Shown piece by piece: positions 58,801 through 64,000 of a stretch of DNA of 64,000 nucleotides (the stretch's first letter is position 1; every line of letters starts with the position of its first letter). The stretch is from Nectonema munidae (lineage: Eukaryota > Nematomorpha > Nectonematoida > Nectonematidae). The notes beneath the pieces are model-generated. The model made no database searches. It worked only from the letters and a program-made list of their open reading frames with translations, and was not told the origin of the DNA. Location of the stretch: NCBI GenBank assembly GCA_030549495.1, contig JAUIRK010000823.1, positions 65,001 through 129,000 on the forward strand. The letters run 5' to 3'. The position numbers and the translations under genes are program-made.

Positions 58801-60943
58801 TCTGCCAGTGCATCCGTCACAATCGTGAAAAGAAGTGGAATGAGCACGGAGCCCTGCTGCACTCCGACTTTAACTTCGAACCACCCAGATTTTTCTCCTT
58901 CGATTTGTACTGCAGTTTCAGTCTGTCTATACATTTCCATCACAGCTTTAATTTCACATTCCATTACGCCTTTCATTCTTAATGCCCACCAAATTACCTC
59001 TCTATGAATACGTTCAAAGGCTTTCTCAAGATCTAAGAACAGTATGAACAACACCTTCTCCACGTTTATATGCTTTTCCATCAGCTTACCTTCTTTGCTT
59101 TGTTCCTATGGAACACATATAACTTTCTGGCTTCTTCAGTTTTCTCTCTTCTCCATAAAAGATATTTTTCTTTCACAGCGTTTTGAACATTCTCTCGATT
59201 CCACCACCACGTTGCTTTCCTTACACATTTTTTTGATTTTCCACAAACTTCTTTCATTATTTTTGATACTTCGCCTATGATTTGATCCCATTCAGCACTT
59301 TTGTCAACGCAACATTTGGCTCTTTCAATCATCGCTTCTTGCACTTTAGCATCTTTCAACTTCCATGTCTTAATCACACTTCTTTTCATTTTTTGATTGC
59401 TTACTAGATTTTTCATTATAACATCGATTATCAAAAGGCGGTGTTGTGACAGGATCATTTCAACTGGGATAGCTTGTTTTTGACTTTTTCATTTTTTCTG
59501 ACAAGGATATAGTCAATCACTGTTTTATGACCCCCAGACTCATAGGTAATCAATTTTTCCACACCTTTCTTAAACCAGTTGTTGGCAATCTTCAATTGGA
59601 ATTATCAGCAAAATCCAGCAATCTTTCTCCGTCAGGATTTCTTGTTCCAAAGCTGAAACCACCATGTACATCTCCATAACCTTCACAATCACCTTCAGCA
59701 TCTCTCTACTCAAACTAGCGTAAAAAGCCTCTTTTTCTTCTCTTTCCAGACCGCTCTGTGGCGCGTAAACAGATAGCATTTAATTCTTCAATATTTCTGC
59801 GACTATTCATTGAAGAAATAGATTTAATTTTCTTCAAGGAATATATTAATAAAGATATCCTTAACTTTAATAGATGTTTAACGTTTAAAAAATTGTGCGT
59901 GGGTCAATTACAATTATTTGTTGTCCGATCGGTGGATAGATAAAATAATTGTCATGATAAAGAGCTATTTACATATTTACAGACACGAAGCAAAACTATA
60001 GGGTACTCGGATCTGACTTCCTACAGCTAATGGAAAGAACTACCTTAAGAAATTGAAATAAAACATGGAAACTATATTTTAACAAGGTGATTAAAAGAAT
60101 AAAATGAAAATATAGAAAAATCATGGATATCATGGGAAATGATGATAAAATCGCTTAATTTTGTTAAGAGCCTCTACCGCTGTAATAAGAAAGCGAATTC
60201 ATAATAAAAAACGAAAAGTGGGGTATGAGAATTAAAAATACGAAACATAAACCTTGATAAAATCACAAATGTGAGCAAAGAAGGAGAAACAGACACAGGT
60301 GCACGTATGCACAAAGAATAGAGATGATTTTTACAAGCAATATTTGTTACTTCAATTCGAAGCAAAGCATGCAGGTAGAAAATGTCTGGCTACTATATAT
60401 ATATATATATATATGTTACAGTAAGATTGTGAATATAGGAATTTTATTAAATGCCTCAAATTTACAGTCAATTCGTGAATTCACAGTTTCACTCAGGAAT
60501 CTCATAAATTCATTGTTTGATGTAATATTATTGAAAGGACACGTTAGCTATTGCATGAAATGCCTAAGAATTTAATGCTTCCTAGGTGAAACATTAATTT
60601 AACGAATTTCGTGAAAGTTTCAGGGAATTGATAAAATTTTTAGTTTAATAAATTAGATATGGGCGCAGCTAGTTATTGTAGAAAATAAGATGATGATGGT
60701 GGTAATGAAAGGTCGGTCAATATAAATACAATTATACATACCTTCAACGTATTGAGCTTTGGAAAAGGAAGGCAATTGAGCAATAATACGTTTTTTAAGA
60801 ATTTTTGTTTCAGGAACTTTGTAGTAGTCATTATCAATTATCACATACTTCTTTTGATGTCTTTTCTTATAGAGATATTTCCTCATGAATCTTATCAAGC
60901 CTTTGGAGTATCCTTCATATCGGTTTGAGGTGAATTGACGCAT
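34593..60943 (-). CDS. mrpl38: Mitochondrial ribosomal protein L38 (mL38), eight coding exons
   Basis: Exons, 5' to 3' on the minus strand: 60943-60742, 55135-54965, 41306-41089, 37659-37547, 36861-36676, 36616-36480, 36423-36336, 34833-34593. All junctions keep one frame and give about 451 residues. The product is a large-subunit mitoribosome protein with a PEBP-like fold. Diagnostic blocks are IDIGLPY (exon 2), KIPIYGGN (exon 3), [11 protein letters not shown] (exon 4), [19 protein letters not shown] (exon 5), [13 protein letters not shown] and [19 protein letters not shown] (exon 6), and a basic C-terminus. An in-frame TAA 12 nt upstream supports the ATG at 60943. Introns range from 56 nt to 13.7 kb; the large ones are filled with transposons. 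Exons 2-8 are secure; exon 1 is supported by phase, donor and start context only. It is somewhat longer than the human protein (about 380 residues). Confidence 0.85.
34990..36320. other. mrpl38 intron 7, no recognised gene
   Basis: It holds a GT-rich patch (34980-35055) and, at 35395-35455, a C-rich stretch ending TGAATACGCCATTGGTAC that resembles the end of the hAT MITE at 52014 but is not defined further. Confidence 0.4.
36336..36423 (-). other. mrpl38: mrpl38 exon 7 (residues 343-371)
   Basis: It encodes [20 protein letters not shown] then NFPSGKKFN, matching the human LLDMREPVFE...PK-KRFPH region. The donor GTAAGC is in phase 2. Confidence 0.85.
36480..36616 (-). other. mrpl38: mrpl38 exon 6 (residues 297-342)
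   Basis: It encodes [20 protein letters not shown] then [20 protein letters not shown], almost the family consensus RTF-T-DFYKKHQ-x3-TPAGL-FFQ-x-x-WD-S-T. The acceptor is TTTTTGTCTTAG; the donor GTAAAT leads into a 56-nt intron. Confidence 0.9.
36676..36861 (-). other. mrpl38: mrpl38 exon 5 (residues 235-296)
   Basis: It encodes [20 protein letters not shown] then [20 protein letters not shown] and ERIDFS, the PEBP-like core (PFP...GxHR...F-L-x-x-Q). It is followed by a 59-nt intron with donor GTGTGA, a weaker but workable site. Confidence 0.9.
37547..37659 (-). other. mrpl38: mrpl38 exon 4 (residues 198-234)
   Basis: It encodes [13 protein letters not shown] and [11 protein letters not shown], the start of the PEBP-like fold (human LWTLLLTSLDGH, AEYLHWLL). 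The acceptor is CTGCTAAACAG; the donor GTACAAG is in phase 2. Confidence 0.9.
37670..39830. other. Part of mrpl38 intron 3, no recognised gene
   Basis: AT-rich, with short chance frames on both strands. Simple direct repeats of GGAAATTCAAATGA type occur near 38105-38160. No family motif was found. Confidence 0.4.
39845..39912 (+). repeat. Possible tRNA-like SINE head
   Basis: GTGGTGGAGCGCGATGG resembles an A box, and GAGTTCAAATCCCAG about 45 nt later resembles a B box. The arms do not pair well, so this is not a functional tRNA. Confidence 0.3.
40103..40205 (-). repeat. tRNA-related SINE copy 1
   Basis: The minus strand has GCGTTCGATTCTGCATC (B box) and then a body reading, on plus, GGGGTGTTTTCATCAAGAAG followed by TATCGAATTATGAGGAAAGT. 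The body aligns with 53300-53395. It lies in mrpl38 intron 3. Confidence 0.5.
41089..41306 (-). other. mrpl38: mrpl38 exon 3 (residues 125-197)
   Basis: The acceptor is TGTATTTTAG. It encodes [20 protein letters not shown], then [20 protein letters not shown] and [14 protein letters not shown]. This aligns block by block with the human DEVRAEWE...GPYH...YRDLF...FVPRV...PVYCGN region. It ends in phase 0 at GTATTT. Confidence 0.9.
43837..45900 (-). mobile_element. Complete-looking hAT transposon, 2064 bp, perfect 8-bp duplication
   Basis: GTAAGAGG flanks both sides (43829-43836 and 45901-45908). Terminal inverted repeats are TAGAGATGTATCGGA and, at the far end, TCCGATACATCTCTA. Inside both ends are arrays of GCGGAT hexamers (GCGGATGCGGATGCGGAT), likely transposase-binding sites as known for other hAT elements. 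One uninterrupted transposase frame fills the interior. The perfect duplication and open frame make it the youngest element seen here. It interrupts the old piggyBac. Confidence 0.92.
43993..45705 (-). CDS. hAT transposase, 570 residues, uninterrupted
   Basis: DDE enzyme of the hAT superfamily that cuts and reinserts its element at 8-bp targets. Visible landmarks: FTTDIWSD with Asp near 108; [13 protein letters not shown] with Asp near 175; [10 protein letters not shown] (C194, H197, the conserved C-x2-H); [18 protein letters not shown] (R258-W259); [11 protein letters not shown]; and the C-terminal dimerisation region [20 protein letters not shown]...[19 protein letters not shown] with the third catalytic acidic residue near Glu529. 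The usual N-terminal BED zinc finger is absent: the protein starts [17 protein letters not shown], and only about 195 bp remain upstream including the terminal repeat. Either this lineage lacks the finger or it was lost. All catalytic positions look intact. Confidence 0.9.
   Translation of the reverse strand: MLNVKSEEKQKSITECFADAKKWKDSSENSRKIDFLISEMLVLDDLPFSHVENLGFTRFVSSVIPNYKLKQRNFYSSLICDKIYESVKKNVEKIIFEGKETKISFTTDIWSDSVAGVSLLSITAHTIQGLEKVNLVLAAHPLEERHTGEYISQVFLKTLESWKIENKHVHCVLRDGGSNIKKALNLCNLRSLDCAIHKIQQVVKYGLTSHVEIENLLKKSRDIGSHFNHSIMAQDELKKIQDRLNFPKVSILNDTPTRWNSTFYMLKRLLEVKDSLCVYSATNVKVKQINNFEWLLMEKIVDVLDPYEEITKKLSYTSSSISEVIPNIVALKKTLTYQNTGEKIWVHEEEDEYEKITNFNQDKDITKIIHVMKEKMNSEIKVRFGEIENEEFYTVATFLDPRFKSKFFTVSEITSNVKNFLFNLYEDKEDNQSQMPSCKKMKKSIKENFTTINEVMNSMLNSDSEEENEQENEDNVCGGEIMRYQKEKRINGTTIHSLDWWRIKEKQYPFLSKIAFQYLVCPPSTVQSEQLFSTAGNIYTNKRKRLLGDKVEKILFIKKNLPMIKFNYCK
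45921..46653. mobile_element. Long-TIR foldback MITE (733 bp, ~185-bp arms)
   Basis: The left arm 45921-46102 and the right arm 46463-46653 are inverted copies: GGTAATGTTGCACTATCCGT at one end, CGGATAGTGCAACATTACC at the other. Both carry GCACTATACGTGCATT and CCTGCCTCCATAATACGAGT. The central about 360 bp is non-coding. It splits the old piggyBac reading between LCDAANG and the downstream piece. The flanking duplication is unclear (possibly CATTT). Confidence 0.8.
47515..48675 (-). CDS. piggyBac transposase, C-terminal 386 residues (N-terminal part frame-shifted)
   Basis: [12 protein letters not shown] (Asp near 58), LYIDRFFTS (Asp near 136) and [13 protein letters not shown] (Asp near 245) are the three catalytic aspartates of piggyBac. 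The tail has [20 protein letters not shown] and [13 protein letters not shown], an intact Cys-rich zinc domain. Upstream, [20 protein letters not shown] then [19 protein letters not shown] continues the protein but is one base out of frame in a T run (five T where six would join VPF to LKAALGRN). This could be a real lesion or a homopolymer reading error. An acidic start ([18 protein letters not shown]) lies at 50318 on the same strand with another shift. The catalytic core is intact, but the full protein is not readable as sequenced. Confidence 0.85.
   Translation of the reverse strand: MKAALGRNMFVLIHNFLTFDEKAERNPNDKISAIRKIHDHFYDTFSNFWTPSKVVTIDEQLVSFRGGCNIKIYDPKKPGHYGLKFYHLNDAESFYFLKPEIYISGLPNREYFSSKNIIKRLVTDANLPDGCGLYIDRFFTSHEIAEWGLTKNITICGTVMYSRRFIPRILQPSYLKSLDLNECESRIIYSRQASLSAYIPRNHAKRNFKVVYILSSQHRKKVEISSEFAKPESLIEYNKYKGGVDVANRMVKQYRSYKPCRRWTRAAFANYLDMSVLNSFIIAKFNAPDNYPSIKSSGRKVFIKHLAMLLSEESMKIRSQTPQINLKTKNILSFYGFYQVDSSESSSSRGFCNICKPKKSRTTRKCKKCSLFMCKNHTKLICENCI
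48981..49028 (+). repeat. 24-bp tandem duplication in a GT-rich tract
   Basis: GTGATCGTTTGGGTATATGT plus ATGT occurs twice in tandem, within a longer (TG)n-like stretch inside the younger piggyBac. Confidence 0.75.
49475..49588 (+). repeat. 16-bp minisatellite, about seven units
   Basis: Units of consensus TTTTCGGAGATTTTGG (variants CGAAG, AGGAG, TGAAG, AAGAG) run head to tail inside the younger piggyBac. Confidence 0.8.
52014..52222. mobile_element. hAT MITE, 209 bp, with 8-bp duplication
   Basis: Ends CAGTCACGTAGCTAG and, in reverse complement, CAGTGGTGTAACTAG. Flanks CTTCTCTC (52006-52013) and CTTCTATC (52223-52230) match at 7 of 8. It holds a C homopolymer near the right end, as do other repeats in this window. 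It lies in mrpl38 intron 2. Confidence 0.8.
52736..53055. mobile_element. Modular-TIR foldback element (GGACATTTCGCCCCAT modules), 320 bp
   Basis: The left end starts GGTCATTGGACATTTCGCCC and continues with three more copies of the type CATGGACAATTCGCCCCATT. The right end, in reverse complement, starts GGTCGACAGACATTTCGCCC. Flanks GTTAATTT (52728-52735) and GTTAGTTT (53056-53063) match at 7 of 8. It has no coding content. The modular ends recall the element at 1346-3855. Confidence 0.75.
53290..53460 (-). repeat. tRNA-related SINE copy 2
   Basis: The minus strand reads GGCAGGTTGGTTGAGATGAT then GGACTCAGCACGGAAGTC and CTGGATTCGATTCCTCATC, close to a Ser/Leu-type tRNA with good A and B boxes. 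The body beyond it matches the copy at 40103-40205. It is tRNA-derived but without clean acceptor pairing. Confidence 0.55.
53964..54468. mobile_element. Modular-TIR foldback element with perfect 9-bp duplication, 505 bp
   Basis: ATATTCGAT flanks both sides (53955-53963 and 54469-54477). The ends are GGTTGTAGGTAAAAATGCCC and, in reverse complement, GGTGCGCAGAAAAAATGCCC. Each is followed by a second module of the type AATTAAAAAGTACGAAAAAATGCC. A 9-bp duplication plus GG-starting ends fits Mutator-like elements. It is non-coding. Confidence 0.85.
54965..55135 (-). other. mrpl38: mrpl38 exon 2 (residues 68-124)
   Basis: The acceptor is ATATATTTTAG. The exon carries [20 protein letters not shown] and [13 protein letters not shown], matching the IDIGLP block and the E-L-E-x-x-(S/A) helix before the first conserved region of mL38. 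It ends in phase 1 at GTACTT. Confidence 0.8.
55451..55787. mobile_element. hAT-type MITE, 337 bp
   Basis: Ends CAGTGGTTCTCAACCGCGGT and, in reverse complement, CAGTGGTTCTCAACCCTTTT form a strong hAT-type inverted pair, with GCGGGCCACAT and GCGGCCGTC boxes just inside. Flanks share only AGAC, so the target duplication has decayed. It lies in mrpl38 intron 1. Confidence 0.75.
56103..56623. mobile_element. hAT-type MITE, 521 bp, with 8-bp duplication
   Basis: Ends CAGAGGTGGGCAAACTACGA and, in reverse complement, CAAGGGTAGACAAACTTTTT. Flanks TTGTAAAT (56095-56102) and TTGTAGAT (56624-56631) match at 7 of 8. Subterminal GGTGGCCCTTCAAAGG and GCGGCCCCTTAAAGG are inverted partners too. No coding content was recognised. 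Confidence 0.8.
56681..57400 (+). pseudogene. hAT transposase fragment (ZBED/SCAN-like), with one end
   Basis: The 190-codon open frame 56746-57318 carries [50 protein letters not shown] (the L-DPRFK block) and [20 protein letters not shown] followed by [11 protein letters not shown]. After a frame change comes [15 protein letters not shown], the start of the C-terminal dimerisation block. CCGGCCGGATACCGGATAAA and a second CCGGCCGGAT at 56685-56745 look like subterminal repeats of the same element. Only the C-terminal half of the transposase is present, and the right end was not found. Confidence 0.65.
57776..59785 (-). pseudogene. 5'-truncated RTE-like LINE with zinc finger after the reverse transcriptase
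   Basis: Minus-strand order. Endonuclease end (59779-59470): [20 protein letters not shown], then in shifted frames GERLLDFAD and [20 protein letters not shown]. Linker (59458-59081): [20 protein letters not shown] and [20 protein letters not shown]. Reverse transcriptase (59081-58368): [36 protein letters not shown], and YADDLILIG with the catalytic DD. Then comes a PHD-like Cys finger ([26 protein letters not shown]). Tail (58341-57799): [33 protein letters not shown] and [20 protein letters not shown]. The 3' end is an (ATG)n-type run, as in RTE elements. The 5' endonuclease half is absent and several frame changes are present. It lies in mrpl38 intron 1. Confidence 0.8.
60394..60414 (+). 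repeat. (TA)n microsatellite
   Basis: About ten TA units. Confidence 0.9.
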
Positions 60944-60970
60944 TGTAAGGGGACTTTATGATGCAAAACT
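60742..60970 (-). other. mrpl38: mrpl38 exon 1 (5'UTR end plus residues 1-67)
   Basis: The acceptor TCTTTCTTTTAG precedes 60970, so a non-coding exon lies further upstream. Coding starts at 60943. The peptide is Arg/Lys/Tyr-rich ([15 protein letters not shown]), fitting a mitochondrial-type N-terminus. It ends in phase 1 at donor GTATGT; the G joins AC of the next exon to make Asp. Confidence 0.6.
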
Positions 60971-60972
60971 CT

Positions 60973-62745
60973 AAAAGAAAGAGAAAAAGATCAGCTTAAT
61001 TCTAGAATGACAAAGTAGTAAAAATAAAACCACTTTTTAATGTTTGCGTATAAACAATTAGTATCACATAAGGGAACCCCCCAACCAGAGGGACAATTTA
61101 TTTGTATTAATATGTCATTAATGAAAATACTATTTGGGCTTTTTGAAGTGTTATTAGAACTTTTAAGAGGCGGAAAAATTAACATCAACCACAGACCACA
61201 CTTGGGTTACGTATGCCAATGAAAAGCTTTGTTTTTAAACTTTCATTACCTTGATTTAATAAAGTGTATGTGTTATTGTGCTACAGTGGGATTTTGGAAG
61301 GAGTGATTTCAAAAAATCCCTGAAAATTAGTAAATTCACTGCTTCACTTAACTATTCCATGAATTCAGGAGTGTTTCGTGAAATCCCTAGCATGCTTCTT
61401 CATAACAGCATTACTTTTCATAGAAGCAACAGGTTATGCCTGGATTACAAAGTTATTATATATTATCAAGTATTTATTTTGTGAAAAATCAAAACTTTTG
61501 CTTTTTATTAAGGGTTTTCTTTTTAAATTGCTCTTTTACTTCATCTGATTGCAGAATAAAATTGTCAGAATCTTTAAAATAGTATTTTTTTTCACAAGAA
61601 TTCTCGTTGGTCATTTTGACAACTTTGTTATTTGAGGTATGGATTCATAATTGTCATTCATGCGCTATTCCTCCCGATACATAAAATTTCATAAATTTGT
61701 TATTCAATAGTTCAAATCATATGAATTGAAGAAGTAAACGTATAAAATATCATAACTATCAATTAAATACAAGATTTAGCAAAGGAACCACACATAAAAC
61801 TTATAAATTAGCATTATTTGTTTTACAAGATTTTATAATGGAAAAAATCAAGGATAATATGGATAGTAGTCTCTCATAAAAACATATGGCGACACTAAAT
61901 AGAAAATCCATATAAAAAATATAGCTAGATACAAATGAAAAATATAAGAACTAAACATTTAATATAATTTTTGAAATTTCCTATTTGAAGCTTCAGAAAT
62001 TTTACATTATTCCTTGTCTGGCCACGGCTTCGCAAAAAAATTAAATAAAAACTAAAAAGGATACCATAATATTGAGAAAGTATTTGTCCAATTTAATGTA
62101 GAAATATATAGTACTTAAAAACCACAAATTAAATTACGTTATCTTCAACATAGTAGATTCAAATACAATATTCATTCAATTTTTTATTAATATTATATCC
62201 AAGGAAAGAAAAATCGTCATTCCCAGGACTAGATTAATACCAAAGGCTTCCATTGATATAGATATAGATTTAAAAAATTGACATTTTAAAGATTTTTATG
62301 CTATAGATAGAATTTTAGATGCCCAATATTGAGTTAGCAATTAGGCTAAAATATCGAAACGGCACAAAATCATAAAATCTACACGTAGAAAGATTTTGAG
62401 TTGAATGCATAAGTATTGATATATTTCCTGGTTACTTGATTTTAAAATAATTGTATAGGAATATGAGTCAGTTTTTCCAAGTTGTGTAGGATCTTCGAGC
62501 TATCGTTCATTGATTAATTTTATGATTTGAGTTATTGGTATATCGATAAGGATGTCACGTAATATAAATTCGGTTTTTGCAGGAATAATTCATTTGCATC
62601 TAGCCCGATATTTATGAAATTTTTTGGTCTAAATTTTTGAACTGGAAGTAGATGGTGCCGGAATGGGATGATCTTGTTTTGAGGATTAGTACAGAGTTGT
62701 TTTTGGTATCTAGATTTTTGATGACTTCTTGGTGATGAATGGCTT
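60973..62745. other. Region upstream of the mrpl38 coding start, no recognised gene
   Basis: AT-rich. A non-coding first exon and promoter of mrpl38 are expected here or beyond, because a good acceptor precedes 60970. I could not place them. Confidence 0.35.
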
Positions 62746-62748
62746 TCT

Positions 62749-63114
62749 TTATTGTAGTTGAACTGTTATTAGATGGAGTGATTTTAATGGCAGATTAGAT
62801 CCGAGGTGTTTTCTAGTGCTTAGAGTAGTTTGCGTATTTAGTGTGGAGATGGATGTTGAGTTGAGAGATGATTGAGTAGGTGTAGATGAATAAGTAGGAG
62901 CTAAACTTTTTTTTTGTTTTTTATTTGCGTATGATTGTATTGAGGTTGATTTAAAGTTTAGGCTTTCGAAAGTTTTGATGTAGTGTATGGTTATGCTATA
63001 TTTTATGTTGTTAAATAGTATTAGATCATTTGGACTTAGTGTAGTGTTAGGTATAAAATCATCGAATAAATGATTTAAGGCATCGGTAATGGAATTCGGG
63101 GTCAGAGGGTGCCC
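62749..63114 (-). other. Unrecognised Ser/Thr/Asn-rich reading frame, possible transposon ORF relic
   Basis: A stop-free minus-strand frame of about 120 codons without an ATG start reads NSITDALNHLFDDFIPNTTL, then SPNDLILFNNIKYSITIHYI and a long Ser/Thr/Gln stretch (SSTPTQSSLNSTSISTLNTQ). Further on, near 62750-62600, another frame gives KAIHHQEVIKNLDTKNNSVL and SHSGTIYFQFKNLDQKIS. Unusually long openness for such AT-rich DNA, together with the fold-like NLDTKNNSVL segment, suggests a decayed coding element, perhaps an ORF1-type protein. The family was not identified. Confidence 0.3.
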
Positions 63115-63424
63115 CTACATTTGTCATATCAATGAATAATAGAGAGAGGAAATAAGTGATATTAGCGAAATAATATTATAAATCTTAGTAAAATATAGCA
63201 ATAGTTTAATTAGCTTAATGAAAAATAAATAAATAAAAAGTTAGGTATAAAATTAGAGTTTAATGGTTAGATAGAAATAGATTTATAAAACAAAACTTAA
63301 GCTTTCAAGGGTTACGAATATAAAATAATTTAAAAAGGCTTAGGAGTAATTTTAAAACAAGGAACTATATTAGTAAATAATAATATGGCTCCAATGTAGG
63401 ATAAATTTATTATTATTAACCCTA

Positions 63425-63545
63425 TTAGTGTTGGGGGCGTAAAGCGCCCCCCCCCCCTTCACCAAAAATTAATTGTAGAAAATTGGCTTAATCATATCCC
63501 TTCAAATTTTGTGACTTTTTCTAAAATTGCAAGCTGCATCTTTTG
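63425..63545 (+). repeat. Dispersed repeat copy (partner at 11030-11160)
   Basis: GGGGGCGTAAAGCGCCCCC can fold into a 7-bp stem. It is followed by CTTCACCAAAAATTAATTGT and TTTGTGACTTTTTCTAAAAT. In reverse complement this matches 11030-11130. Confidence 0.5.
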
Positions 63546-64000
63546 AAACCATTTTCATGGTAGTTGAATGACCCCTTCATGTCCAAAACTGTCAATCAAA
63601 ATCAAAAATTTAAATTTTTCAGCAAAATGTTGACATTATCTGTGCTTAACCTTATAACTTAGGATCTATAATATATAATAGCCTGAAAATTTATAATTAT
63701 ATACAGTTTAGAACGCATAACACTTTATATATTTAATTTTTTCAATAATCATGGCTACTTTTAAGAAAATGTCAATCAAAATTTTGATTGATCAAAAATA
63801 TATCTAATAAAATATATGTTTTTATACTAAATCGGTCATGCTGTTTTCATTTCTGGACTCATTTTTTACATTTAGGATTTGAAAATACCAATAAGTGTTA
63901 ATCAAATTTGCGGTTTACTTCTGAAAATTGTCTCCAAAAACATTCCTTCACATTTTACATAAAATATATGTGTTATACTAAATCGGCCATGCTGGTTTCA

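Overview
This is AT-rich animal DNA: genes with introns, AATAAA polyadenylation signals, and far more transposon debris than coding sequence. The Tc1/mariner, hAT, piggyBac, FLYWCH-MULE and RTE-like families resemble those I associate with crustaceans, in particular parasitic copepods such as the salmon louse. That species guess comes from remembered protein flavour, not from a search.

Three host genes can be supported. (1) At the left edge, plus strand, are the last exons of a Cys-rich, N-glycosylated protein resembling NALCN-channel auxiliary factors (NALF/NLF-1). (2) Around 25.4-32.6 kb, plus strand, a TATA-box promoter with a 19-nt first coding exon may belong to a Gln/Pro/Tyr-rich protein whose last exon lies at 31.84-32.5 kb. 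(3) From 60.97 to 34.56 kb, minus strand, eight phase-compatible coding exons encode mitochondrial ribosomal protein L38 (mrpl38, about 451 residues). Its introns fill most of the right half of the window.

The left half (1-33 kb) is mainly transposon fossils. It holds a modular-repeat MULE with a mariner remnant inside, a BED-finger hAT relic, a second MULE with 16-bp tandem modules in both ends, and a candidate unclassified transposon carrying a multi-copy arthropod gene. The last of these has an empty-site copy 14 kb away in the same window. Several short hAT derivatives, a Tigger scrap and an unclassified multicopy gene relic are also present.

The mrpl38 introns hold the other mobile elements. 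The largest (41.3-55.0 kb) contains a nest: an old piggyBac interrupted by a younger piggyBac at TTAA, by a 733-bp long-TIR element, and by a hAT with perfect 8-bp target duplications and a 570-codon open transposase. Farther right in the same intron are a tRNA-related SINE, a 209-bp hAT MITE and two modular-TIR foldbacks, one with a perfect 9-bp duplication. The first intron has two more hAT elements, a hAT transposase fragment and a 5'-truncated RTE-like LINE. No rRNA, CRISPR or complete functional tRNA was seen.
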